From contig NZ_CP013251.1 of assembly GCF_001583435.1 (NCBI RefSeq), positions 1,327,001-1,391,000 on the forward strand: a stretch of DNA of 64,000 bases, in the 5' to 3' direction. The stretch is from Endozoicomonas montiporae CL-33. Its GTDB lineage: Bacteria > Pseudomonadota > Gammaproteobacteria > Pseudomonadales > Endozoicomonadaceae. The notes under the pieces were generated by a model. The model was not told the origin of the DNA, did no database searches, and was given only the letters and a program-made list of their open reading frames with translations. The position numbers and the translations under genes are program-made. This document shows, in pieces, positions 10,122 to 18,607 of the stretch (position 1 is the first letter of the stretch; each line of letters opens with the position of its first letter).

Positions 10122-10154
10122 TTTTGGGGAGTTCGTGCTTCGGACTCCCCAAAA
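10122..10154 (+). promoter_or_regulatory. Strong hairpin between glgA and second glgB
   Basis: Eleven-base perfect arms (10122-10132 and 10144-10154) extend to 14 pairs with one G-U wobble around a 5-base loop. The right arm ends in AAAA and no T-run follows, so it is not a typical terminator on the + strand. It may stabilise mRNA ends or tune glgB. Confidence 0.6.
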
Positions 10155-10184
10155 GTCAGTGGAGTGACGAGGATAATTGATCCA

Positions 10185-12383
10185 ATGAATATTGCTGTTC
10201 ATTCGACCATACCTGCCGCAGAGCAGGAACTGGGGCAAGTGCTTTGTGCTTGCCCTTTCTCTTATCTGGGCTTGCATAAAGCGGTTGATAACAAAGGCCT
10301 GATACTGCGCGTATGGCGCCCTGATGCCGATGAGATTTCTGTTATCGAGCAGCCATCCGGTAAAAAACTGGGGGATATGCAGCGTTTTGAATCCGGCTTG
10401 TTTGAGCTGCACCTGCCGCGCCGTCGTAAGCCATTCAATTATGAGCTGAGCATTGCCAAAGAAGGTGGTCACACGTTCCGGGTGTTTGATCCGTACCAGT
10501 TTGGTGAATACACCCTGCGCGAAGAGCATGTGGATTATGATGCCCTGCATCGTCATCAGGGGGCTCACCTGATCACCCATGCCCTGAATGCTAAACGTCA
10601 GGTTAAGGGTGTTCTGTTCCGTGTGTATGCGCCGAACGCGCGTTCTGTCAGTCTGGTGGGTAACTTTAATAACTGGGATGGCCGTTTGCACCCGATGGCA
10701 AGTGCTGATGACGGTGTGTGGCGACTGTTTGTTCCGGGTCTGACTCCGGGTGATCTGTACAAGTACGAGATTCATGACAAGTTTGGCAACAAACTGCCAT
10801 TAAAAGCGGATCCGTTCGGTACCTATTCTGAACAGTGGCCCGGGCTTTCTTCCATTGTCCATGACGACAGCAGATACCAATGGAAAGACAGCCAGTGGAT
10901 GAAACAGCGCGGCGAACTGTACGACAAGCCAATGTCTGTTTATGAATTGCATGCGGGTTCCTGGCGTCGTAAAGACGGCAATATCATCATGAATTATCGT
11001 GAGCTGGCTAAAGAGCTTGTGCCGTATGTCAAGAAAATGGGCTTCACCCACATCGAACTGATGCCGGTGAGTGAGCACCCGCTGTATGAGTCCTGGGGCT
11101 ACCAGCCTGTTGGCATGTTTGCGGTGACCAGTCGCTATGGCAGCCCCGATGACTTCAAGTTCTTCATTGACCAGTTCCACAAGGCTGGCATTGGTGTCAT
11201 TCTGGACTGGGTGCCTGCGCACTTCCCGAATGACGACCATGGTCTGGTGCAGTTTGACGGTTCTGCCGTCTATGAACATCCGGACTCGCGCCGTGGCTGG
11301 CATCCTGACTGGCAGACCTGCATTTATGATTTTGGTAAGCCGTTTGTTCAGGATTTCCTGATCAGTAGTGCATTGTACTGGCTGGAGGAATACCATATCG
11401 ATGGTCTGCGGGTCGATGCGGTAGCTTCGATGCTGTATCTGGACTACTCCCGTGAAGACGGAGAGTGGGAGCCCAACCGTAATGGCGGCAACGAAAACCT
11501 GGAAGCGATTCACTTCCTGAAGCGTTTCAATAAAACGGTGTATGAACGCTTCCCAACGGCTATGACCATTGCGGAAGAGTCCACCAGTTATCCGGGTGTA
11601 TCCAAACCATTGTACGACGATGGGTTAGGATTTGGCTTCAAATGGAACATGGGCTGGATGCATGATTCTCTGGAATACATGAAGAAAGAGCCGGTGCACC
11701 GCCCGTATCACCATGACCAGATGACCTTCAGTACCGTGTATGCCTGGAGTGAAAACTTTGTTCTGTCACTGTCTCACGATGAGGTAGTGTATGGCAAGGG
11801 TACGTTGCTGACCCGGATGCCGGGTGACGACTGGCAGAAGTTTGCCAACCTTCGTACCTACCTGTCGTTTATGTGGACACACCCGGGCAAGAAGCTGTTG
11901 TTCATGGGCTGTGAGTTTGGTAGCTGGAATGAATGGAATCATCATCAGTCACTGGACTGGCATCTGGTAGAAGACAAGAACAGCCCGCACTGCGGTGTGC
12001 AAAAGCTGGTTCAGACGCTGAACAAATTGTACAAGTCCGAAGCTTCTCTGCACGAAAGGGATCTTTGCTACAAAGGTTTCCAGTGGCTGGTAAACGATGA
12101 CTATCAACAGAGTGTACTGGCGTATGTCCGCTTCTGTAATGATGGACATCCGATTATTGTGATCAACAACCTCACACCGGTTGTTCGCCACGATTACTGT
12201 GTGGGTGTTCCGGCTAAAGGTGAATACAAGTTGCTGTTGAACTCTGATGATCAGGGCTTTGGTGGTAGCGGTGTATCAGCGGGTAACAAATTTGTGACCG
12301 AAACCGTTGAACAGCATGGTCAGGAGCAGAGCCTGAAGTTGACACTGCCTCCTCTGTCAACGGTGATGTTGAAGCTTAAATGA
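10185..12383 (+). CDS. glgB: 1,4-alpha-glucan branching enzyme (second copy)
   Basis: A 732-residue GH13 branching enzyme with the same architecture as the first copy. Present are GNFNNWDGRLHPM in the N-terminal module, DGLRVDAVASMLYLDY with the nucleophile Asp, IAEESTSYPG with the acid/base Glu, and LSLSHDEVVYGKGTL. I chose ATG 10185 with GAGGAT upstream; GTG 10164 is an in-frame alternative. The gene follows glgA after the hairpin at 10122, so it likely belongs to the glgCAB transcript. It differs from the first copy through the N-terminal third, which suggests old duplication or different chain-length preference rather than a recent copy. Confidence 0.96.
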   Translation: MNIAVHSTIPAAEQELGQVLCACPFSYLGLHKAVDNKGLILRVWRPDADEISVIEQPSGKKLGDMQRFESGLFELHLPRRRKPFNYELSIAKEGGHTFRVFDPYQFGEYTLREEHVDYDALHRHQGAHLITHALNAKRQVKGVLFRVYAPNARSVSLVGNFNNWDGRLHPMASADDGVWRLFVPGLTPGDLYKYEIHDKFGNKLPLKADPFGTYSEQWPGLSSIVHDDSRYQWKDSQWMKQRGELYDKPMSVYELHAGSWRRKDGNIIMNYRELAKELVPYVKKMGFTHIELMPVSEHPLYESWGYQPVGMFAVTSRYGSPDDFKFFIDQFHKAGIGVILDWVPAHFPNDDHGLVQFDGSAVYEHPDSRRGWHPDWQTCIYDFGKPFVQDFLISSALYWLEEYHIDGLRVDAVASMLYLDYSREDGEWEPNRNGGNENLEAIHFLKRFNKTVYERFPTAMTIAEESTSYPGVSKPLYDDGLGFGFKWNMGWMHDSLEYMKKEPVHRPYHHDQMTFSTVYAWSENFVLSLSHDEVVYGKGTLLTRMPGDDWQKFANLRTYLSFMWTHPGKKLLFMGCEFGSWNEWNHHQSLDWHLVEDKNSPHCGVQKLVQTLNKLYKSEASLHERDLCYKGFQWLVNDDYQQSVLAYVRFCNDGHPIIVINNLTPVVRHDYCVGVPAKGEYKLLLNSDDQGFGGSGVSAGNKFVTETVEQHGQEQSLKLTLPPLSTVMLKLK

Positions 12384-12601
12384 TAAGCTATTAAATACAC
12401 CATCAGTGAATCTGATACGTCGGTTTGGGTCAATACGTTTGTCCTGACCGGCGTTTCAAGCATTTTTCCATAATGTACTGGGAACCCAAACAACACTGGA
12501 TTACACTATCACCGTAGTCTATAAAGCGCCTGTTCACAGATAAGCAGGCTAAAAGGGTTAAAAAAAATAATAACAATATAAATGTACAAGGAAATGGTTG
12601 T

Positions 12602-14785
12602 ATGAGCAGTGTCAACCTACATCCCGCCGCCAGCTACGAGCTGGGTGCACGGTTCTATTCTCAATATCCCTTGAACAAAAACCTTTCGGGTGTGCAGTTT
12701 GCACTGTCGGCACCGGAAGCGCATAGCGTTGAGCTTTGCCTGTTTGATGATAAAAACAGGGAAGTCAGAATTACCATACCTGACCGGTACCCTTACTTGA
12801 GAAACGATGTCTGGCGCCTGTTTGTACCCGGCATAAAACCGGGACAGTTATACGGTTACCGGATTCATGGTGAATGGAACCCTCAGGCCGGACAACGGCA
12901 TAATCCGGCGAAGCTGCTGATTGATCCTTATGCTCAGAAACTCAGTGGTGAAATGCAGTGGAATGAGACTCTGTTTGATTACACGCTGGGCGAAAATGAA
13001 GAGTGGCGTATCAATGATCTGGACAGTGCTGAATTCATGCCCAAATCGGTAGTGGTTGAACATGAGTTTGACTGGGAGAATACACCGGCACCTGCCCACC
13101 AGATGGCTAACTCGATTATCTATGAGCTCAATGTCCGTGGATTTACCATGCAGCACCCTCAGGTTCCAGAGAAGCTCAGAGGGACTTATCTGGGGTTGTG
13201 TGAGCCCGTTATTATTGATTATCTGAAAAAGCTGGGTGTGACGGCTGTAGAGCTTTTGCCAGTCACCAGCTTTGGTTCGGAGCATCGGCTTGATAACCAG
13301 GGGCTGCAAAATTACTGGGGTTATAACCCGTTAGCGTTAATGGCACCTGAAGCTTCGCTGGCAGTGGATGACCCGGTGACTGAATTAAAGACAATGGTCA
13401 AGTGCCTGCATCAGGCCGGTATTGAAGTGATTCTTGACGTTGTTTTCAACCATACAACGGAAGGTGGTAATGACGGCCCCTGCCTGAGTTTTCGGGGAAT
13501 TGATAACGGGGGTTACTATTTACTGAATGAACGGGACCCTGAAATCAGCATTAACCATTCTGGCTGTGGCAATACGTTGAAAGTTGAAAACCCCATGGTC
13601 ATGAAGCTGGTCACGGATACGCTGAGAATGTGGGTTCAGGAATACCACATAGATGGTTTCCGGTTTGATCTGGCCCCGGGTCTGGGACGTAAAGGCTGGC
13701 TCTACGACAGTAACAGCCCATTTTTCCAGACGATTTATCAGGACCCGGTATTAAGCTGTGTGAAATTGATTGCCGAACCCTGGGATCTTGCACCTGATGG
13801 CTATCAGCTGGGTAATTTTCCAAGGCCGTGGTCGGAGTGGAATGACCGCTATCGGGACTGTGTTCGATCCTTCTGGCGGGGAGATCAGGGATTGCTGGGA
13901 CAGATGGCCGAGCGGCTGTGTGGTTCTTCCGATATTTATCGTTGGAAGGGCAGGGCGCCCTCTGCGAGTATCAATTATGTCTGCAGTCATGATGGTTTTA
14001 CCTTGCATGACCTTGTGTCGTACAGCCATAAACACAATGAAGCTAATGGTGAGCATAATCGCGATGGCGATGAGCATAACTTCTCCTGGAACTGTGGCAG
14101 GGAAGGCGAGAGCCGTGATTCAAAGATTATTGCCCTGAGAGAGCGCTATAAGCGCAGCTTACTGGCGACACTTTTTTTGTCCAACGGTGTATCCATGCTG
14201 CAGGCAGGTGATGAATTTGGAAATTCGCAGGGGGGGAATAATAATGCTTACTGCCAGAATAACCCCACCGGCTGGCTGGACTGGAGCTGGCTTGATAATA
14301 AAACCGATGAACAGCAGAGGAACTACCAGCTGATGCGGTTTGTCCGCCTGCTGATCAGGGCTCGAAAAGAGAACCGTGTACTGACCCGTGATCGTTTTCT
14401 TTGTGGAATTGAAGAAGATCCGGAAAATTATGAAGTGTTGTGGCGTTCTATGGACAGTAAGCTGATGCGTTCGGGGGACTGGCAGAATCCCAGAAACCAG
14501 TGTTTGTTTATGCACCTGCTGGGGGATCAGTCTGAACCTTGTGAATGTAATTTTCTGGTGTTGTTTAACGCGGGTGTTTGCGAGCAGATCTTTAAGTTAC
14601 CGGTGGTTGAGGATCTTAAAAAGCGTGAATGCCTGTTAGATACATCTCAGGATCAGGTGTTTTCCGAGCTTCCGGATTTTACCGGGCAAACGACCGTTAA
14701 GGTTTTACCCCACAGCGTGATGATTCTGAAAGATGAGTGCATGCCGGATTGTCCGGCGACTCCGGATCTCATTGCACATTATTAG
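12602..14785 (+). CDS. glgX: Glycogen debranching enzyme GlgX (second copy)
   Basis: A 727-residue GH13 debranching enzyme. Catalytic motifs are intact: DVVFNHTTEGG, DGFRFDLAPGLG with the nucleophile, LIAEPWD with the acid/base, and VCSHDGFTLHDLVSY. The N-terminal beta-sandwich keeps VELCLFDDKNRE. The ATG at 12602 has AAGGAAATG upstream. The gene ends the glycogen locus and is followed by a strong hairpin at 14796. A 218-base gap separates it from the second glgB, enough for its own promoter, though I cannot point to one with confidence. Confidence 0.96.
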   Translation: MSSVNLHPAASYELGARFYSQYPLNKNLSGVQFALSAPEAHSVELCLFDDKNREVRITIPDRYPYLRNDVWRLFVPGIKPGQLYGYRIHGEWNPQAGQRHNPAKLLIDPYAQKLSGEMQWNETLFDYTLGENEEWRINDLDSAEFMPKSVVVEHEFDWENTPAPAHQMANSIIYELNVRGFTMQHPQVPEKLRGTYLGLCEPVIIDYLKKLGVTAVELLPVTSFGSEHRLDNQGLQNYWGYNPLALMAPEASLAVDDPVTELKTMVKCLHQAGIEVILDVVFNHTTEGGNDGPCLSFRGIDNGGYYLLNERDPEISINHSGCGNTLKVENPMVMKLVTDTLRMWVQEYHIDGFRFDLAPGLGRKGWLYDSNSPFFQTIYQDPVLSCVKLIAEPWDLAPDGYQLGNFPRPWSEWNDRYRDCVRSFWRGDQGLLGQMAERLCGSSDIYRWKGRAPSASINYVCSHDGFTLHDLVSYSHKHNEANGEHNRDGDEHNFSWNCGREGESRDSKIIALRERYKRSLLATLFLSNGVSMLQAGDEFGNSQGGNNNAYCQNNPTGWLDWSWLDNKTDEQQRNYQLMRFVRLLIRARKENRVLTRDRFLCGIEEDPENYEVLWRSMDSKLMRSGDWQNPRNQCLFMHLLGDQSEPCECNFLVLFNAGVCEQIFKLPVVEDLKKRECLLDTSQDQVFSELPDFTGQTTVKVLPHSVMILKDECMPDCPATPDLIAHY

Positions 14786-14795
14786 CAGACCCTTG

Positions 14796-14840
14796 ATCCG
14801 GGTGCCCGTTCGGTGCCCGGATAGATAAACTATTTTTTTA
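14796..14840 (+). terminator. Terminator at the end of the glycogen locus
   Basis: An 11-pair stem with two wobbles (14796-14822) begins 11 bases after the glgX stop, and a run of seven T follows near 14832-14838. It also separates glgX from the convergent gene at 14830. Confidence 0.75.
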
Positions 14841-15456
14841 GCCTCGCGCCTTTGCAGTCGGGGTATTGAGAGCAGACCCAGCAGTCTTCGCCAGCATGAG
14901 AGCCTTTGTTGATGGTTTTCAGTACCATGGATGACTGACACTTAGGGCAGTCCGGAGACGAATCGGCGTCTGGCTCTTGCTCTGGTTCCTGGGGCTGAAC
15001 TTCCGGAAGTTCAAACTCATCGATACCACAGGCTCCCAGAACTTCTTTGCGCAGACTGGGTACATCTCTGTAAGGCTTGATGTCATATTCAAGCAGTGTC
15101 AGTCCTGCAGACTGGCAGAGTTTGCGGTATTTCTCATTGCTGGTACTGCTACCGCCCAGTTTTATAACGCAGAGCACATCCATATCGCGGCGATGACAGA
15201 CGACGAAGTCAAAGCTTTCGTTCTTGAATTTTCTTAATAAAGCTTTGCCACCGCCTTTACCCAGAATCACACTTTTGACAGGCATGGCAGGAAAAATAAT
15301 CAGGTGGCTGCGAACCGCTATATCGAGTTGTCCGAGAAATGCCCGAAACTCTGGATTGAAAAGGGGCTCTTTACACTCAAGTTGAGTGGGCCTGAACCGG
15401 AGCCAGAGAAAAATGATCAGTGCCAGCGCGATTGTACCTATAGCGGCTGGCAACAT
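14830..15456 (-). CDS. Membrane-anchored DUF2726 protein with topoisomerase-type zinc ribbon
   Basis: A 208-residue protein with one N-terminal membrane segment (PAAIGTIALALIIFLWL), a DUF2726 domain (about residues 35-145) and a C-terminal four-cysteine zinc ribbon (CPKCQSS and CWVCSQYPDC) like those at the C-terminus of topoisomerase I. The DUF2726 fold is related to restriction-endonuclease-like nucleases; here FDFVVCHRRDMDVLCVIKL is the conserved core. A role on nucleic acids is inference only. The ATG at 15456 puts the membrane segment at the very N-terminus; in-frame upstream starts reach 15543. It is transcribed toward glgX. Confidence 0.8.
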   Translation of the reverse strand: MLPAAIGTIALALIIFLWLRFRPTQLECKEPLFNPEFRAFLGQLDIAVRSHLIIFPAMPVKSVILGKGGGKALLRKFKNESFDFVVCHRRDMDVLCVIKLGGSSTSNEKYRKLCQSAGLTLLEYDIKPYRDVPSLRKEVLGACGIDEFELPEVQPQEPEQEPDADSSPDCPKCQSSMVLKTINKGSHAGEDCWVCSQYPDCKGARLKK

Positions 15457-15601
15457 CAGTGAATGATCCAGAGTCACTGCATTACCTGTACGAACAGTTG
15501 AAGATGCGGCTATTGTGACACAGTTGTGACAAGCTGACAGCAAGTCAGGGGCAGATATTGATCAGATCTGATTTGAGAGTATAAGATGCATCTACAGCCA
15601 G

Positions 15602-15623
15602 TCATTTCATTCGAGCTGAAATG
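15602..15623. repeat. Small palindrome upstream of the DUF2726 gene
   Basis: Eight-base arms TCATTTCA/TGAAATGA (15602-15609, 15616-15623) flank a 6-base spacer. It could be an operator or hairpin between two minus-strand genes; nothing further supports a role. Confidence 0.35.
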
Positions 15624-15703
15624 ATACTGCTGTATGAGTGAGTACACATACATGTTCACTGTAACAACCGGTTTCAAACGACAAGGTTGTTAAAGTAAAG
15701 ATA

Positions 15704-15747
15704 CAGTATCCGGCTTACACGTGATGGCAAGCCGTATCAGGATACTG
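15704..15747 (-). terminator. Two-part stem-loop downstream of the cold-shock gene
   Basis: Arms 15704-15711/15740-15747 (8 pairs) enclose arms 15712-15716/15729-15733 (5 pairs). On the minus strand it is followed by a T-rich TATCTTTACTTT, so it may end the cold-shock transcript. Confidence 0.5.
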
Positions 15748-15778
15748 CCTGTATGTGATCAATGAGTGTTGCAGTGCC

Positions 15779-16057
15779 TCAGGCAGGAAGACTTTCTTCC
15801 CGGGACGCAGGTGTGTCACCCTGTTTGTCGCCGCTCTGCTCACCACTGTTACCAGGGATAACCTTGGTTGCAATCAGCCCTTTCGGACCCTGGCCAATTT
15901 CAAACTGAACACTCTGACCTGCTTTCAAGGTTTTAAAGCCTTCCATCTCAATGACAGAGTAATGTATCAGTACATCCTGATTTTCGGTGGCTTCCTGAGC
16001 TTGAATAAACCCATATCCTTTAGGGTTGTTGAACCACTTTACTGTTCCTTCCAGCAT
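15779..16057 (-). CDS. Cold-shock domain protein
   Basis: A 92-residue protein with one cold-shock (OB-fold) domain at residues 1-70. RNP1-like KGYGFIQ and RNP2-like VLIHYSVIE are present, and the domain opens with the typical GTVKWFNNPKGYGFI. It is expected to bind single-stranded RNA/DNA in the cytoplasm. A hydrophilic tail of about 22 residues (GNSGEQSGDKQGDTPASREE) follows, longer than in CspA or CspD. I chose ATG 16057 to match the family start; in-frame ATGs at 16066 and 16087 would add a short acidic extension. It stands alone, with large flanking gaps. Confidence 0.88.
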   Translation of the reverse strand: MLEGTVKWFNNPKGYGFIQAQEATENQDVLIHYSVIEMEGFKTLKAGQSVQFEIGQGPKGLIATKVIPGNSGEQSGDKQGDTPASREESLPA

Positions 16058-16457
16058 AGCTTCCATTTCCTTCTCGGTCGCTTCCATACAGCGCGATGCT
16101 TACAACTTTACATTGAACGAACCGCCGGGAAACTGCAACCTTTATTGTTTTATTTTTAGTCACATTGTTTTTCTGTATCATCCATGATGCAGTGCTCATA
16201 CTACGGTGATGCCTATCCTGACCTGATTATTTTTTGAATAACAGGGTCGAGTCACGATCATTCTCATCGTTTGGATGCGAATGTTGTGCTCCCACAATTA
16301 GAAGGTACAGCCGACATTTCCCTATAGAGCATAAGTTATTATAAGACCATCTTGAGAAATGTTAATAGCCCTAAAGCAAACGATTACGGGTGTTTAATTG
16401 TATTAATCACACAGTATTGGGTGTTTATTGGTTCCGGTGATGCAAACAGAGTCTGAA
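16058..16457. other. Intergenic region between cold-shock and sulfurtransferase genes
   Basis: About 400 A/T-rich bases with no ORF I can support. It should contain the promoter and 5' leader of the cold-shock gene (minus strand) and the end of the sulfurtransferase transcript; no clear elements are visible. Confidence 0.3.
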
Positions 16458-17456
16458 TTATGACCCTTCACCGGGTGTTTTCAGACCGGTTTCAACCGCT
16501 AACTGCCGGTACCAGGACCATTCTACCCAGGAACCGTCGTAGTTTTTGACGTTGGGGTATTTCAGCAACTCAGTCAGAACAAAGTGAGTATGCGCAGAAC
16601 GAACGCCGGACTGACAATAAACGATAATTTCTTTCTCCGGAGTAATGCCATGGTCTGAAAACAGTTGTTGCAGTTCGTTGACAGCCACAAAACCACTGGC
16701 GTTAATACTGTTGCTGTATTCCAGCCAGACACTGTCGGGTATGCGCCCTTTACCAAAGGCACCCTGAAGGCGGGTGATGCCATTAAACTCGTCAGCACTT
16801 CGTACATCCAGCAGAACGGTGTTTTGTTGGGGCAGTTGCCTGATTTGTTTCAGCTCGGCGAGGTATTCCGGATGTCTGGTGCCTTTAAATTCAAACTGTG
16901 CTTTAGAAGGCATGAAAGCCGGTTTAATGCTGGTGGAAAAACGAGCCTGCTTCCAGGCCCTGAGCCCTCCATTCAGCAGGTATACCTGATCATGGCCGTA
17001 CAGTTTCAGAATCCACCAGACTCTGGCTGCATCCAGACCGTTGCTGTCGTCATACAATACAATTTTGCTGGAGGAAGTGGCTCCCAGTTTACCCAGCAAA
17101 GACGCCATTTTCTGCTGACTGGCGCGCATACCTTTATAGGGGTACTCGGAAGCATCGGCTTCATAATCCGGTCGCCAGATATTCCGTGCGCCGGGTATGT
17201 GGCCAAGAAAGTAAAACAGGCTCTTGCGAACATCCAGTACCAGCACATCCTGATCAGACTGCAACCATTGGTTTAGTTCGGCAGCCGATATAAGGGTGCC
17301 CATCCCGGCTACAACCGGCGGAGCGAACAGGCTGCTGACGAGGAGACCCGAAAGAATAAGCCGGTTTACACAGTGGTTCAGGAGTCCATCGAACCTGGCT
17401 GTGGCAGAGGAAACTGAGCCATAAAGCGTTTGTCGATCCGGTTTTTCCAGAGCCAT
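16458..17456 (-). CDS. Exported thiosulfate sulfurtransferase (two rhodanese domains)
   Basis: A 332-residue tandem rhodanese. The N-terminal domain (about 50-165) lacks the active cysteine; the C-terminal domain (about 195-320) has the catalytic loop CQSGVRS, which in this family carries the persulfide. A hydrophobic stretch at residues 33-50 (LILSGLLVSSLFAPPVVA) looks like a signal peptide with an unusually long N-region, suggesting periplasmic location. The start lies 79 bases inside the upstream oxidoreductase gene in a different frame, and I see no good in-frame start after the overlap, so the two are probably co-translated. Confidence 0.88.
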   Translation of the reverse strand: MALEKPDRQTLYGSVSSATARFDGLLNHCVNRLILSGLLVSSLFAPPVVAGMGTLISAAELNQWLQSDQDVLVLDVRKSLFYFLGHIPGARNIWRPDYEADASEYPYKGMRASQQKMASLLGKLGATSSSKIVLYDDSNGLDAARVWWILKLYGHDQVYLLNGGLRAWKQARFSTSIKPAFMPSKAQFEFKGTRHPEYLAELKQIRQLPQQNTVLLDVRSADEFNGITRLQGAFGKGRIPDSVWLEYSNSINASGFVAVNELQQLFSDHGITPEKEIIVYCQSGVRSAHTHFVLTELLKYPNVKNYDGSWVEWSWYRQLAVETGLKTPGEGS

Positions 17457-18511
17457 AGCAGACTCCCCTTTGCTCTGAAGACACCTTTAGAGGCGATAGC
17501 GCGACCATCCGCACAGCTTAGCAGAGATAAAAATTGTTGCTGGGGCTGGTAAGGTTTGAGGGAAGAGCCTGAAAGTACAGCAGTAAGGTTGTGATGCAGA
17601 ACGGGTGCCTGACGGACGGCATAGACGCCGCACTTTGCCAGAGATGTTTCTGTAAAAGCAGCAATATCACCGCAGGCAAACACATTGCTGTGGCTGCAGG
17701 ACTGTAAAAAGGCGTTCACGCGAACAAAACCTGCCTGATCAATGCTCAATCCACTCTGCCCCGGCCAGCTGGCCGGTTTGGCGGGTGTGGCAAGAATGAC
17801 CTGATCATAAGTCAGCTGTTGTCCATTTTGTCCTGTAATGCAATGGTCCAGCACGGACAATACCCTGAAGTCGGAATGCACCTGAATGCCTTTTTGAATG
17901 AGTTCTTTGCTCACCAGTCGTCTGACCCCCGGAGAATGCCCGGCAACCACACCGTTTGCAGTAAGAATGTGAAGGGTTAGCACAGGACAGGCGCTGAAGC
18001 GTGCTTTGAGAGCCATGGCGACCTCAACACCCGCTGCACCTCCACCCACGATGACCATATTGAAAGGCCTTGATTGCTGTTCGTATCGCTTTAACCGCTC
18101 TGGAAGTGTTGAAGACAACCATGGAAGAAAGCGATTAACCGGTTTTATGCTGACGCAGTCTGGTCCTTCTATCACTCTGTTCTGGGTAGAACCTGTATTG
18201 ATCGAGAGCGTATCGTACTGAATAACCTGCCCTGTACGGGTGATGATTTCGCTGCGGTCTGCTGTTAATCCGGTTATGTCGTCTTCAATAAATTCACAAC
18301 CGCAACGTTCCGCCAGTACCTTCAGGTCGATATGAGCCTCTTCGGGCTGATAGGCACCGGATATTACACCCGGAAGCATTCCGGAGTAGGGGGTGTAGCG
18401 AGTGCTTGACAGCAATACAAGGTGACAGGGCAGAGGGCGTTTCTGCAATGCGCTCAGCAGCAAGGCATGAGTATGCCCTCCGCCTGCCAGCACGATCGTG
18501 TGTTTTTTCAT
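17378..18511 (-). CDS. FAD/NAD(P)-binding oxidoreductase, SelD-partner type
   Basis: A 377-residue two-dinucleotide-binding-domain flavoprotein. FAD-binding VLAGGGHTHALLL is at the N-terminus, the second Rossmann motif VIVGGGAAGVEVAMAL around residue 150, and the FAD-closing VFACGDIAAF around residue 290. The sequence resembles the pyridine nucleotide-disulfide oxidoreductase that in some bacteria is fused N-terminal to selenophosphate synthase (SelD). No selD lies in the window, and the substrate is unknown. I chose ATG 18511 over 18538 because it starts with the usual KKHTIVLAGGG. It overlaps the sulfurtransferase by 79 bases and is divergent from the APC transporter. Confidence 0.85.
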   Translation of the reverse strand: MKKHTIVLAGGGHTHALLLSALQKRPLPCHLVLLSSTRYTPYSGMLPGVISGAYQPEEAHIDLKVLAERCGCEFIEDDITGLTADRSEIITRTGQVIQYDTLSINTGSTQNRVIEGPDCVSIKPVNRFLPWLSSTLPERLKRYEQQSRPFNMVIVGGGAAGVEVAMALKARFSACPVLTLHILTANGVVAGHSPGVRRLVSKELIQKGIQVHSDFRVLSVLDHCITGQNGQQLTYDQVILATPAKPASWPGQSGLSIDQAGFVRVNAFLQSCSHSNVFACGDIAAFTETSLAKCGVYAVRQAPVLHHNLTAVLSGSSLKPYQPQQQFLSLLSCADGRAIASKGVFRAKGSLLWLWKNRIDKRFMAQFPLPQPGSMDS

Positions 18512-18607
18512 TGCCTGAGAATGTCCCCTGCGAAGCATGGTTTATTTTTCCATAGTCTAAACTGTCTACTCCGTTCTGTAAGAGACATTCTTCAAGAGGT
18601 AATCTGC

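Noticed and set aside
15755..16159. 134-codon + strand frame over the cold-shock gene
   Set aside because: It is the antisense shadow of a clear cold-shock domain gene.
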